Part shown: positions 1-11,800 of the stretch, piece after piece | Layout of the letters: each line of letters starts with the position of its first letter | Position numbering within the stretch: position 1 is the first letter of the stretch | Virus record (IMG/VR): IMGVR_UViG_3300030113_000006 | Location: 1-64,000 of that record | Reading direction: 5' to 3' (one strand) | DNA: 64,000 bases | Source: a virus | The notes under the pieces: model-generated | The model's database searches: none | What the model saw: the letters and a program-made list of their open reading frames with translations, nothing else | Told to the model about the DNA's origin: nothing | Made by a program: the position numbers and the translations under genes

Positions 1-1
1 T

Positions 2-523
2 GAAAAACATGTTATTAGACCTATAGTACATAATCCTACGGCTGCTCTAATGGGTGGAGTAATTGGTGCTAATGTAGAAGAACACATGCGTAATCAGGGT
101 AAAATAGCGCAAACATCAAATAAAACACAATCTAATAAACAATCTATTCCTCTTGGTTCTGCATCAGCTCCCTATATGCCCTCACAACCATCATCATATA
201 CTCCAGCTCCTATTTCTAGACCATCTAGAAGTGCACAACATAATCAAACATCAAATAGAACTAATAGACCGCATAGAACTAATGCATCTATTGCCACAAG
301 AAATTATCGTGGTGAACGTTCTTTGGGTGGTTTATTTGGATATGATGATGCATCTAGACCAACTTTTAATGGAACAATGGGAAGATATGATAGAACTGCC
401 ACTACTATTAGTAGAGGTAGAACAACGGTGGCACGCATAAGCCCTATGGTTGTACCATCTATATCGCATCCAATAAATCAAGACGAGATGGAGAGAGAGT
501 TACAAGGTAGACTGGGTCGATAA
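2..523 (+). CDS. Partial hypothetical protein (3' end only), Asn/Ser/Arg-rich
   Basis: The frame is open from the first complete codon of the window, so the gene starts upstream. The visible 173 residues are rich in Asn, Ser, Thr, Pro and Arg, with a low-complexity middle part and no recognisable domain. An internal ATG at 50 has no convincing Shine-Dalgarno site, which favours read-through from outside. It lies on the same strand as the virion operon but is separated from the portal gene by 264 bases that contain T-rich DNA and a perfect palindrome. It could be a virion-associated protein or the edge of another module; I do not recognise it. Confidence 0.55.
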   Translation, partial: EKHVIRPIVHNPTAALMGGVIGANVEEHMRNQGKIAQTSNKTQSNKQSIPLGSASAPYMPSQPSSYTPAPISRPSRSAQHNQTSNRTNRPHRTNASIATRNYRGERSLGGLFGYDDASRPTFNGTMGRYDRTATTISRGRTTVARISPMVVPSISHPINQDEMERELQGRLGR

Positions 524-611
524 TTTTTTATTTATTTTTATTTTTTGTTTATTTGGTGCTCTCTATCTATGGTTTTTTGCTTTCTAGTTGCTTTTTTTGA
601 ACTTCCATTTG

Positions 612-636
612 AACTGTCAAGAAATTCTTGACAGTT
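612..636. promoter_or_regulatory. Perfect palindrome upstream of the portal gene (operator-like)
   Basis: Two 12-base arms, AACTGTCAAGAA and TTCTTGACAGTT, are separated by a single A. The right arm contains a TTGACA hexamer. The loop is too short for a good hairpin, so a dimeric repressor site is more likely than a terminator. It is the only strong symmetric element between the partial gene at the left edge and the virion operon. Confidence 0.5.
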
Positions 637-786
637 GCTACATCTAATACCAGGCCAATTATATTAAAGCTATTATAATTAATACAGTTAGAAAACTACA
701 ACTATAATTATTATTGCTACAGTTGCACGCAAATATTTGTAGCTAGCGTTAGCCATTGTCTCATTTTTATTATAAGGATATCCATA

Positions 787-2388
787 ATGCTTAAGGAACT
801 AGAGCAATTAAAACTACGGTATAAGAAAGCGCGAGCCAAGGCCGACATGTGGGCCCCCCTTTTTGAAGCGTGTTACCATTATACCGTACCATCACGAAAC
901 ATGTATTATTGGACAAGTCAATACCAGGGTGCCCAAAAAAACGCAAAGGTATTCGATAGCACAGGTATAGCAGCATTACGTAATTTTGTATCCAAGATGC
1001 AAGCAGGTCTTTGCCCCACACAAACTCGCTGGTTTCTGCATGAAGCTGGAGAGATGGTACCAGAAGAAGCTAGAGAACAATTAAATAAGGATTTACAACG
1101 ATACTCCGAGACTATTTATTATTACTTACGCAAGAGCAACTTTGATGTGGCGGTGGCTGAATCATTTTTTGATCTCGGCATTGGTACTGGATGCCTTATT
1201 TGCAATCCGGGAAACAGTGATGACAACCCCTTAGAATTTTATAGTGTACCGTTAGCTCGTGTAGCACTAGAAGAAACTATCACTAACACCTTAGAGACTA
1301 ACTATAGGTGGTGGGATGAAGTAAGGATAGAAGATGTAATGGAATTATGGCCTAAGGCTCGCCTTACGTCTACTATGATTGCATTATATCAAGAAGACAA
1401 GAGCGCTACTATAAAGACCTTGGTTGAGGGTACTATATACTTTCCAAATAACCCACCAAAAAAGAGATATAGGTATGTAGTATTCTCCGAGAGCGATAGT
1501 TCTGAGTTTATGTTGGACGAATGGCTTGAGTCTAGTCCGTGGATTGTCTTTAGGTGGTCTAAGATAAATAATGAGATCCTTGGCCGTGGCCCTGTTGTAG
1601 ATGCTCTTCCAAGTATCATGACCCTGAATGAATTGATGCGCCTTGAATTTGCTAGTGCTAACTTTAATGTTGCGCGACCTATGATGGCATACAGCGATGG
1701 TGTGTTCAACCCTTGGACAATGCGTTTGGAAGCTAACTCAATTATACCTGTAGCTCCTAATGCTGCCGGACAATGGCCTATTCAACCTTTCCCAGATACT
1801 AGCCCGCCAACCTTTGTGCAAACATTGGCTGTAGACCTGAGGCAACAAATAAATACACTGCTTTTTGCAAATCCAATTGGACAACCACAAGACCAACCAA
1901 CTAGGACTGCTACTGAGATGATGTTGAGACAACGTAATCTTGCAGAGGAGATCGGGGCATCGTTTACTAGATTACAAAATGAATTACTTGCTAAGGTCTT
2001 ACACAGGGTGTCTTATATATTAGAGAAAAGAGGATTAATAGAACAAATCAAGGTAGACAATAGATTAATAAAATTAAGCTATAAGTCTCCATTAGTAATA
2101 GCACAAGGACAACAAGACGTTCAAAATTTTATTAATTGGTTTCAATTGATGCAGGGAGTACAAGGGCCAGAGGCAGCATTAATTAATCTTAAGCCTGAAA
2201 GATTCCCACATTGGAGTGCTAGCAAGATGGGTGTTGATACCGATCCAATAGTAGGGGAACAACAGTTAGCACAATTTTTATCTCAACAATCAGAGAAGAG
2301 CCAAGAGCAAGAAATGATGATGATGGAAGCACAACAATCACAAATCCAGGCACAACAACAAGGCGGTGGTAATAGTGGTGGTGGGTAA
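787..2388 (+). CDS. Portal protein (T7-like head-tail connector)
   Basis: This 533-aa protein is the right size for a podovirus portal, the twelve-subunit ring through which DNA enters and leaves the head and to which the tail attaches. The N-terminal half has the aromatic and charged pattern of T7-type connectors, with a Tyr/Trp-rich segment near residues 30-45. The C-terminal 60 residues are a Gln/Met-rich tail ending in Gly repeats. An AAGGAT site lies about 6 bases before the ATG. It opens the virion operon, followed by a Bbp19-like gene, scaffold and capsid, the usual order in BPP-1-like phages. Assignment rests on sequence character plus gene order. Confidence 0.88.
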   Translation: MLKELEQLKLRYKKARAKADMWAPLFEACYHYTVPSRNMYYWTSQYQGAQKNAKVFDSTGIAALRNFVSKMQAGLCPTQTRWFLHEAGEMVPEEAREQLNKDLQRYSETIYYYLRKSNFDVAVAESFFDLGIGTGCLICNPGNSDDNPLEFYSVPLARVALEETITNTLETNYRWWDEVRIEDVMELWPKARLTSTMIALYQEDKSATIKTLVEGTIYFPNNPPKKRYRYVVFSESDSSEFMLDEWLESSPWIVFRWSKINNEILGRGPVVDALPSIMTLNELMRLEFASANFNVARPMMAYSDGVFNPWTMRLEANSIIPVAPNAAGQWPIQPFPDTSPPTFVQTLAVDLRQQINTLLFANPIGQPQDQPTRTATEMMLRQRNLAEEIGASFTRLQNELLAKVLHRVSYILEKRGLIEQIKVDNRLIKLSYKSPLVIAQGQQDVQNFINWFQLMQGVQGPEAALINLKPERFPHWSASKMGVDTDPIVGEQQLAQFLSQQSEKSQEQEMMMMEAQQSQIQAQQQGGGNSGGG

Positions 2389-2499
2389 TAACTTCTATAT
2401 GATTTCTTACAACACCTACCACCTAGATATTATATTTGCCAAACAACATGAAATAATGCAATATAACAATAATAATGTTTGTACTAGAAAGGAGGCGTC

Positions 2500-2838
2500 A
2501 TGCACGATACATACGGACATACACCACATCGTAATCCATTAATAACACAAGATGAACCGGAAGTATTAAAGCAATTTAAAAATTGGAATCAAGAAACATC
2601 AAAGGATACTTTTGAAGTACAACGTTTATGTTATGAGGTATTTATTGTATCGGCAAATGGTAAAAAACTATACGAGATGATGCAAGATAAATATTTACTA
2701 CCTGCCAAGTTTTCTCCAAGCGATCCAAACGCTAATCAATTAAGTATGTATTGGGAAGGTTTTAGGGCTGCAATTAGAGGTCTTAAGGATAATGCTTTAA
2801 TACATATGAAGCGAAGCAGTACTAGTAACGGTTTATAA
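2500..2838 (+). CDS. Bbp19-like phage structural protein
   Basis: 112 aa with a strong AAAGGAGG site 5 bases before the ATG. The central part (about residues 45-100) fits a small family found between portal and scaffold genes in BPP-1-like podoviruses: a loop ending in a conserved Gly-Lys, a Phe-Ser-Pro segment and a C-terminal helix with the pattern EGxRxxxRxL. Its exact role in the virion is not known. No membrane segment or catalytic motif is visible. Position between portal and scaffold supports a head-assembly or virion role. Confidence 0.65.
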   Translation: MHDTYGHTPHRNPLITQDEPEVLKQFKNWNQETSKDTFEVQRLCYEVFIVSANGKKLYEMMQDKYLLPAKFSPSDPNANQLSMYWEGFRAAIRGLKDNALIHMKRSSTSNGL

Positions 2839-3028
2839 TATATATAAACCATACTATTTATAACGCATATAAAACAATTAACATTATAATACTTAAGTTT
2901 ATAATAATTTTAAGAGAGTAAACGTTAGCTAATAATTAAATTTAAACTACAATATAACATATAATATATAATATATTAAACCTCATACTATAAAATAAAC
3001 AACCAATTAATGTTACAAGGATGTAGAC

Positions 3029-3784
3029 ATGGCTGATGATTTAACCGCAAATCTAGCAACTATAGGACAACCAGACAGCACGCAATCAAACGATAACACC
3101 ACAATAAATCCAGCACAGTCGGCGCTCCCAGAACCATCATGGTATTTTGCGGAAGGCATACCAGGAGTTGGGGATAAACCTGATTATCTTGAACCAAAAT
3201 ATAAAACCTTGGCCGATCAAGCGAAAGCATACAAGGAAGCGCAAAAGTTATTAGGCACCCTAAAGGCAGCACCAGAAGAGTATGATTTTGGTGAAGCACA
3301 AGAGTATATCGACAAAGAAAATGATCACATCCAAGACTTCGTTAGGTTTGCTAAAGACAACAAGATACAACAAGATGCTTTCTCTAAGGTATTAAATACA
3401 TATGTTGGGTACGATAAATCAAGACAATCTAAACCAGAAGAAGAAATAGCCAAACTTGGTAATGATGGTATGCAAAAAATTACCACCTTACAAAATTGGG
3501 TAAGAAATAACTTGAGCGAAGGCTCAATGAAGGCATTAGAAAAATTACCAGTCAAGGCAGAAGTAGTGCAAATGCTGGATGAAGTAAGACAGTTGCACAT
3601 GAATACCTTATCTAAGATACCAACGGAAACACAAAAACCAAAGGTTAACTTGGTAACAAGAGATGAGATTGAGGCAGAGATGTTAGCAAATTACGGTCGC
3701 TATCAAACCGACCCACAATATAGAAGTCAAATCACTGCCAAGTTTGCACAAGCAATAGGTACCGGCAAGAATGACTTTGATTAA
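3029..3784 (+). CDS. Capsid assembly scaffold protein
   Basis: 251 aa, acidic and mostly helical, placed directly before the major capsid gene where podoviruses carry the scaffold. The first 35 residues are Asn/Thr/Gln-rich and probably disordered. A motif near residues 38-65 (Trp-Tyr-Phe, Gly-Val-Gly-Asp-Lys-Pro, then Lys-Tyr-Lys) resembles the N-terminal part of phage proteins annotated as capsid assembly proteins. The centre is coiled-coil-like. An AAGGAT site lies 7 bases before the ATG. Such proteins line the inside of the procapsid and leave before DNA packaging. Confidence 0.75.
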   Translation: MADDLTANLATIGQPDSTQSNDNTTINPAQSALPEPSWYFAEGIPGVGDKPDYLEPKYKTLADQAKAYKEAQKLLGTLKAAPEEYDFGEAQEYIDKENDHIQDFVRFAKDNKIQQDAFSKVLNTYVGYDKSRQSKPEEEIAKLGNDGMQKITTLQNWVRNNLSEGSMKALEKLPVKAEVVQMLDEVRQLHMNTLSKIPTETQKPKVNLVTRDEIEAEMLANYGRYQTDPQYRSQITAKFAQAIGTGKNDFD

Positions 3785-4144
3785 AATATTATTGGTAGTA
3801 ATCATGTTAGATGTTTTTTGGTGTCTATGTACTAAAAAATTTTAATTATCTTTATACCTTTTGTTAGTACAAGGTATAAAGATAATTAAAACTGTTTCCA
3901 TATAGAATCACGCGTATGCCAATTTAAATTTATTATCCTTGTTGATGGTGTGATTTTTTAAATTATAATTTGTCTAATCACGCATCTTGTTTAATGATGT
4001 GGATACTCATAAAAGGCTGGCCCATTATGGATACCCAGCAATCTGTGACCCGCAAAAGAAATTAAGATAAGTGAAACATGGAACATTTTGCTAATTGCAA
4101 AATTAATATTGTTTTATTTATTTTTTGTAAAAGGAATTATAGAT
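3785..4144. other. Non-coding gap between scaffold and capsid genes
   Basis: No gene is supported here. The region holds the 20-bp perfect hairpin at 3841-3890 and an otherwise unremarkable AT-rich stretch with a small GC-richer patch around 4014-4050. An upstream in-frame ATG for the capsid gene at 4088 has no ribosome site, so the stretch up to 4144 is treated as untranslated leader. Confidence 0.6.
3841..3890 (+). terminator. 20-bp perfect hairpin before the capsid gene
   Basis: Arms 3841-3860 and 3871-3890 are exact reverse complements with a 10-base loop. There is no U-tract after the stem, and the stem itself is AT-rich. It may be a weak terminator, an RNA-processing site or a 5' stabiliser that sets the high expression of the capsid gene relative to the scaffold. 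Confidence 0.55.
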
Positions 4145-5077
4145 ATGAGTACATCGTTAACGCAGGTCCAACAAACAGAATTTGACGCTCTCGTTAAGAT
4201 AGAATATAGATCCCGCGGATTTCTATTAAGAGACACCGTTCGTCTTAGGACTGACGTCATAGGTAATACTTGCCAATTTAGAAAGGTTGGACAGGTAATT
4301 GCTAACCCTGTAGGATTTCAAAATACTATTGCGATCCAAGACCCACAATTCACTGCATACACCGCTCAACTAACCAAGTTTGCTGCTGGAACGGGTGTGG
4401 ATAGTATACAGGATCTTACTGTAAATTTCGACACCAAAAGAGAACTCGCATTCGTTGTCGCCATGGCGATTGGACGTAGAAGCGATCAGATTATTATTAA
4501 CTCAATGAATAATGCAGTATCATACCAACCAAATGTTGTTGATTTTGTTAATGGTGGAACCAATCCAATTCCAGTAGGTGGAACCGCAGCAATTACTGCT
4601 GAAACCAATATGACTTACTCCAAATTACGCACGGTTGTGTCATACTTCGATCAAGATGCAGTACCAATTGGTGAACGTTATTGCGCAATGACTGGTAGTA
4701 ACTTACGTAATCTTTTACAAGCAGATCAAATTATAAGTCGATTCTATACATCAAACGATGTAGTTGTAGATGGAACATTAAACTATAAAGAATTATTAGG
4801 TATGAATATTCGCGTGATCCCAGATATGTCTGAGGGTGGCCTTCCTACTATTACTGATACCAACGGTACTGCAGTACGCCAATGCTTCGCGTGGCATAAG
4901 ATGGCTATTGGTATGGCAATTGGGCAAGACATGAGAACAGAGGTATCATACCTGCCACGTGAGACCACTTGGTTTGTGAATGGATTATTTTATGCTGGGG
5001 CAATAGTTGTTGATTATAGAGGTTTTTTTGTTATCAATTGTAATGAAGCACAAGCTGGCAATGTTAACATTAGATAA
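4145..5077 (+). CDS. Major capsid protein
   Basis: 310 aa from the ATG at 4145, which has AAAAGGAAT 5 bases upstream; the in-frame ATG at 4088 would add a hydrophobic 19-residue extension without a ribosome site. It follows the scaffold, has the length of BPP-1-type podovirus capsid proteins and the HK97-fold character of alternating strands and a long helix. Recognisable parts are an N-terminal arm rich in Arg, a central segment around Asp-Thr-Lys-Arg-Glu-Leu, and a C-terminal Tyr-Arg-Gly-Phe strand. The product would form the icosahedral shell. Confidence 0.85.
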   Translation: MSTSLTQVQQTEFDALVKIEYRSRGFLLRDTVRLRTDVIGNTCQFRKVGQVIANPVGFQNTIAIQDPQFTAYTAQLTKFAAGTGVDSIQDLTVNFDTKRELAFVVAMAIGRRSDQIIINSMNNAVSYQPNVVDFVNGGTNPIPVGGTAAITAETNMTYSKLRTVVSYFDQDAVPIGERYCAMTGSNLRNLLQADQIISRFYTSNDVVVDGTLNYKELLGMNIRVIPDMSEGGLPTITDTNGTAVRQCFAWHKMAIGMAIGQDMRTEVSYLPRETTWFVNGLFYAGAIVVDYRGFFVINCNEAQAGNVNIR

Positions 5078-5125
5078 TTATACAGGAGCGACAAATATCC
5101 AATATTTAATATAGAGAGAAACTAG

Positions 5126-5851
5126 ATGGCATTCAATATTCAAAATTTAGGGTTATCTACTAGCACTATGAATACAGGTGTTAACCTGTCTATCAATAGC
5201 GGTAACCCTTCATCTAGTACAGACGGTTATATTAAATATGGAGCTCCTGCTATAAGAACATATTATTCTCCTTTTGATTCTCTTGTTGATATTGTAAACA
5301 ATAACAACTATTTTGGAAGTGTTGCTTCTGAATGGAATATTGGTGACATGATATATATATCGGATGCAACGGGATTTCAAACTGGTAAAAATTTTTTTTA
5401 TGTAGATAGCATTGATGTTAAAAAACAACAAGTAATAATAAAGCAACTTGTTAGTACTGGTGGTACTGTATTTGATTGGATTATTCTTGATAATACCATA
5501 GTAGAAGAAAACGTAGGCGGTGTTTATCAACTACAATCAAACATGGGGTATCTAATTACTGCAACCCCACAATCTCCAGTCCCAGATCCAGAAGTACCTA
5601 TTTTAACCTGTCTCTTGCCAACATCTATTAATGCCGGAGAACAAATAAGTTTTTCTAACCAAAGCGGTGCAATCGTGCGTATAAGTCAAAACGCAGGCCA
5701 ACAAATAAGTATAGGCACAGATGCCACAGGGTTAGGGGTGTACGGTTATGTAATGACTGATATTACCAATCAATCATTTGATTTAATTTGTATTGGAAAT
5801 AATTGGCTTTTCTCGATGTCTAACATTGTAGGATCACCACAATATTTTTAA
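5126..5851 (+). CDS. Head decoration or fibre-like protein, paralogue 1
   Basis: 241 aa. It starts MAFNIQNLG, and the proteins at 12250 and 13174 start MAFQPQNLA and MPFQIQNFS. All three share a later region with the pattern Val/Ile-Gly-Asp-hydrophobic-Ile followed by Tyr-rich strands, so they look like members of one family. The predicted structure is all beta with no transmembrane segment. It directly follows the capsid gene, so a capsid-surface or head-tail role is an inference from position. The C-terminal third (about residues 155-240) has a beta-strand stretch of the kind seen in fibre caps. Confidence 0.55.
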   Translation: MAFNIQNLGLSTSTMNTGVNLSINSGNPSSSTDGYIKYGAPAIRTYYSPFDSLVDIVNNNNYFGSVASEWNIGDMIYISDATGFQTGKNFFYVDSIDVKKQQVIIKQLVSTGGTVFDWIILDNTIVEENVGGVYQLQSNMGYLITATPQSPVPDPEVPILTCLLPTSINAGEQISFSNQSGAIVRISQNAGQQISIGTDATGLGVYGYVMTDITNQSFDLICIGNNWLFSMSNIVGSPQYF

Positions 5852-5879
5852 TGTTTAACAGTTAGCACAAGGATGCGCC

Positions 5880-8800
5880 ATGGCAAGATATAATCCAGTT
5901 AACGATCAGATAGCAGCTGGCGCAGGAATATCTATAATCAACAATAGTGTTGGTATTGCGATTATATCTGCTACAAATAATGCCCCGTCTACAACCGTAG
6001 CTAACAGTATAGCAATATATATTGATACGCAAGGAACATTTGGTAGCAGCGGTATAACCATTGATAGTTCTAATAATATTGCCGGCATTTCTTCTGTTGG
6101 GTGTGCAGCTGTAGAACTTAATAGCAATAATACTTATTACACCTCTATTGCTTCCCCTAATGGTTTAACAGAAACAATAAATTATATAATGCCGGCTACA
6201 ATAGGTAATGCTGGCAACCTGCTTGTATTAAATTCCGTATTAGGAAACACTGCAACCCTTACGTGGGCAACGGCTGGTGGTGAAGGTATCATAACTAGTG
6301 TTACCGGCACTACTCACCAAATTAGCGTGACATCCGGTACAGCGCCACAAATATCTATAGCTAGTGATTATGCTGGTCAATCAAGTATCACAACCATTGG
6401 AACAATCACTACTGGAACATGGAATGCCAGCAATCTTACAGAATCTCAAATTACTAACCTTACTACCGATTTGGAGGCATGTGAAAAGATAGCTAACAAA
6501 GGGGTGGCAAGCGGCTATTGCCCATTAAACAGTAGCACTTTAGTTCCTCTTTCAAATATACAACAAGACATGTCTATTGATTTGTTGTCAAATTCGTTGG
6601 CTGCTTTTGTTGATAAAAATAGTATAAATAACATTGGTGACAACTTATTAAATTTTTATAATTACAATCAAAATTACCCTTTGGCTTCACTTTATGCAAA
6701 TTGGATAACAATAAGTGTTGCTAATAATTCATATAGAACAAATATTGACGCTTGTTATCCTGTCACATTTACAAAAATCAACTATACTGTAAATTCTGTA
6801 ACTAATGGCGGATATACATTAAATATATACGGAAGTAATAACACAACTAATTTTTATGACACAAGCACATCAGATTTATCATCGTTAACATTAGTAAATT
6901 CGTCACCAATCACAATTACAGCAACAGGAAATACAACTGTAACACCTTCAGGATTTAGATATTACCATTTGTTATTTACACCTGTAAATAGCGGTACATC
7001 AACACTAACAGTTGTGTTATCTTTTAATTATAAAAATTATTCTCCTGTTTGTGGTTTAGATTTAACAACTGGATATATTGCAACATCTACCGTTCCAAAC
7101 TACTTAGTGAAGTCTATTAATGGTATTACCACAACAAACAATGCTATTACATTAGATTTATCCAACCTAAATGATTGCGCGATAACAACATCAACACTAG
7201 CAAATAACCAAGGATTAATTTACAACTCATCAACCTCAACATGGGTAAATCAACAAATAGATCATACAACTTTAGCAAACATTGGCACCAATACTCATGC
7301 ACAAATAGATAGTTTTATAGCATCTAAAAGCAATGCGAATGGATTGGCCGCTCTGGATTCCAACGGTCAATTAGTTTTGTCTCAAATCCCTAGTATTGCT
7401 CTTACAACTGTTAATGTTGTAGCAACTATTGCTGAACGTAACGCACTAACAGGTATCCTTACTGGAGATGTTGTTATAGTTACAGGCGATCCGATAAGCA
7501 GCAACGATGGATCTTATATATATAATGGAACTGGATGGAGCACCCTATCAGTATATATTCAACCTACCAATCTATCGTCATTAACCGATGTAAGCGAAGG
7601 TACATTAGCAGATGGTAATCTACTTGAGTATTCAGCCTCGCTTGGCAAATGGACTAATTATATTTTTACTGGTAATACATCAATAACCACTCTTGGTGCC
7701 GTTACTACTGGAACTTGGAACGCTGGAGTTATAGGTTCTAGTTATGGCGGAACTGGTGTTAATAATAGTGGCAACACAATTACTATTGGTGGTAGCGTTA
7801 CCGTATCTGGTGCGTATACAACGACCCTAAATGTAACTGGCAACACTAATATTACATTACCTACTAGCGGCACCTTAGCTACAACATCATCTATACCTAG
7901 TTTACCATTGTCGGTTGCTAATGGTGGTACAGGACAATCTTATTTTGCTCCTTATTGTTTGCTTTTAGGTAACCAATCTGACGGTATAAATACGACTTCA
8001 ATATATGTGCATAATGGTTATAACATGTATGGCGTTGGGATTTTAAGTTTTACCAATTACCTAAATACTGGAACCGCTAATTTTTTCCTTGGCGCAACCA
8101 TGACGGAAAATGATACATATATTTTACCAACATCAATGGGGGCGGTTGGCAACGTATTAACAATAGGCAATCTTAATAATACAACTAATGCTATATTATC
8201 ATGGACCGCCCCATCTGTTGGAACTACTGCCCTAGCAGGGCTAACTACAGACACACAGATTACTGGTACACCAGTAAGCGGAAGTTTGCTTATGTACCAA
8301 GATAGTGCTACCAACAAATGGATTAACACGACTATTGCTCCAACTAATGATCAACTATTAGTATACACAACGTATGGATCTGCAAATAGTTGGACTCCAT
8401 ATACCCTTAGTGGCGCGACATTTAGCGATAGCACTAAGACTATTACGATTGCTAGTGGAACGGCTACAGCGCTACAATCAGCCACTACTGTAGTTTCTGT
8501 TAGTGCTGCTACTGCTCCAACAGTTAATCAAGCACTTGTAGCAACAAGTGGTACTTCAGCTACTTGGCAAATTCCAACAGTATTAGGTACTGTGACAACT
8601 GGTGTGTGGGCTGCCACACCAGTTACAGTTGCATATGGTGGTACCGGGGCTGCTTCCTGTACGGCGTATGCTCTTATTGCCGGAGGAACTACTACAACTG
8701 GCGCACATCAAAGTTTAACTACTGGAGTCTCAAATCAAATACTACTTTCTGGTGGTGCTGCTGCATTACCAACTTGGACAACAAACCTAACTGTTTCTCA

Positions 8801-11800
8801 AGGTGGTACTGGAATTACCTCGACAACAGCATGCGGAGTGTTGTGCGGAGGAACTACTACAACTGGCGTACTGCAGAACGCTGGAGCAGGCACACTTAAT
8901 CAAGCATTAATATCCAATGGGACGGCTGCACTTCCAACGTGGGAAACAATAAGTACTTCTAGCGGATTAATTTCGGATATATCAGTGTCAAGTCTTGCTA
9001 CGGGCGATGTTCTCAGGTGGAATGGAACAAAGTTTGCAAACAGTACAAGTTTAACTGGTGATGAAGCGACCATTAGCAATTTACAGTTATCAACAGGGGT
9101 AGTAAAAACTCAAGCGAGCGTGACCCAAAATACAACCATAACAACAACATACGTAGATGGAACTGACGGATATACGATGTATATCAACAACAGTAGTAGT
9201 GTACCATTTGCAATCACAGCTATTACTTCTTCTGGTGGCTTTAGTATATCAGGTGGTAACAGTGTATCAGGAAGCGGAGGTGGCGATCCTACTTTTAATA
9301 GGATTAATCTCAATTTTGGAGTTGTTACTGGTTATGCTGTTAGTGTATATTTTACTACAGGTGGAGACAATGGTAATACACAAACATTTTATATATATGG
9401 TTCAAATAATGCCACATGTTATGCAAACACCTCTAATACGGTAACAGGAGCAACATTACTATATACATCTCCTACCGTAAACCCTCAAGGATATACTGGA
9501 TCATATTCATTAACAAATACTACGGTTTACCAATACTTTCATATTTTGAGAAGTGGAGGCGCCACAAACGTATCCTTTACAGGGCTGCAAGTATTCAAGA
9601 ATGCAGGTTCAACATCAGGATTAGTTAATGGAACTGATTTTACAGTTTCAACCGATGCCGCAACAGGAAAACCTGCAATAAAATATACTGATGCCGCAAC
9701 AAACACTTTAACATATAATGAAACGACATTATCAATATCTGAATTATACAGAAGAATATATCCAGTTATCTATAATTCATCTGACATTGTATTATCTACC
9801 ACTGCTACCAAATTAACTGGATATGCAGCTACTAGTTGGAACATTGAGAATTATAGTGGCACGCTAAACTATAACTACAATGGTACTACTGAAATGGCAG
9901 TATCTTCTGCTGGCACATTATCTCTAACTGGCAACCTACAACTTAATAATGGCTCTTATTCAATTACACTTGCAAGCCCAACGCTAGCTGCATCATCAAC
10001 TTATACATTACCTTCTGCTGTTGCTACATCTACTAATCAATTCTTATACACATCAGCGGCTGGTACCGGAACAAATACCTTAGCGTGGTCGACCTTGGCC
10101 CTAGGCAACACCAAATGGACTGATGTGTCTATTGCTTCACCTGCCAGTGGAAATATATTAAAGTTTAACGGAACAAATTGGACAAATACTACAGATTTAA
10201 CAACTGTACAAAGTCAAATAACCACACTGCTTGTTTCAACTGGTATACTAGTAAATCAAAGTTCTGTAGCTCAAGGAACGTCTATAACTACCGGCTATAC
10301 TGATGGCACTAATGGTAATATAGTTTTTGGAAATAATACCACAGCAAGTAATATGACTCCAACCGCTTTTACTGGCTATCCTGCTGATAATTGGAGTATT
10401 AATGGTTATAAGGTTTGGGATGGCGGTCATACTGACTGGAACGTTAGCAATACTACTTCATATTTAAGGCTTGCGATTAACTATGGTACACTTTTTCAAG
10501 TATCATCATTTTATTGGAGTTTAAATGCTATACCTACTAATGGAAGCAATATAAACTTCAATGTCTATGGTGGTACTCTTGCTTCTGTTTATACTGACAC
10601 TGCTTACGACACTACTAACTTAACGTTACTATGCAATGTAGCATTAACTACTCAAACTGGTTCTGTAGCTATTACTAATACTTCGCAATTTCAATATATT
10701 GTTATATTAGTTCAAGATGCAACAACTACTAATAGTTCTTATAGTACTAATAACGGTGGCTTCTGGGTGCAAAAAGCTGCTGGAGGTTACAATGGATTAA
10801 TCCTTGCTACCGATTGGAATATAAGTTCCAGCACAACAACTGGTGCACCAATAATCACTTATGCTGATAGCACTACGCAAAATTTAACTTATAATGTTGA
10901 CACCTTGTTGGTTGAAGAAGCCTATAGAAGATTATATCCTGTTGTTAGAAGTACCAGCGATATAGTATTAACATCAACTAGCAATACTTTAAGTGGATAC
11001 GCAAGCACCAGCTGGAATATTGAAAACAACTCTAGCATTTTAAACTTTAACTATAACGGAGCAACAAATTTAGCTATCAATTCTAGTGGGGCAATCACTA
11101 CTGGAGCATGGTACGCCACAGCGATTGCAACTCAATATGGTGGTAGCGGTCTTACTGCTACAACTCCATACGCAATAATGACAGGCGGAACAACTAGTAC
11201 TGGTGCATTGCAACAGTTAGCTACTGGTGCAAGCGGACAATTGTTAGTTTCTGGCGGCAGTGGGGCATTAGCTGGTTGGAGTTCTAATATTAGCGTTGAT
11301 TCCTCTGGTGATATTGGTACTACTGGTAATCTATATGCTAATAATGTAATCGCCACTGGTAATCTTGCTGTGTCCGGAACAATAACCTCTGGCACCATAA
11401 CTGCCAGTGTTGCAAGCAGCACTCATGTATTGAAGTTTATATGTCCAGTTTCATATACACTGTATACGTTTGATTACATATGTTTTTGTCCTCAAGCAAT
11501 TAACTCGTTTATTATAGACCTAAGTATGGCTAAGAGTAACATTGCCTCAGTAGGGGCGCGTATAGTGCTGCCATCTATAGGGGTCAACCAATCAATTTAT
11601 TTACAATTTATAGGGGCCAATCCAAACCCACTTGTTAATCAAGTGACTATAGGGGATAACAGCTCAACAACAATGCCCTACTTTGATAACGCCTTTTATT
11701 TCTCGCCGACCAATTGGTCATTAGGGTACGTGTATAATGGTACTGGCGCAACTTTCAAATTTACTTTCTATTCACCAGCAAGCGCCAACCCTTGGTACTC

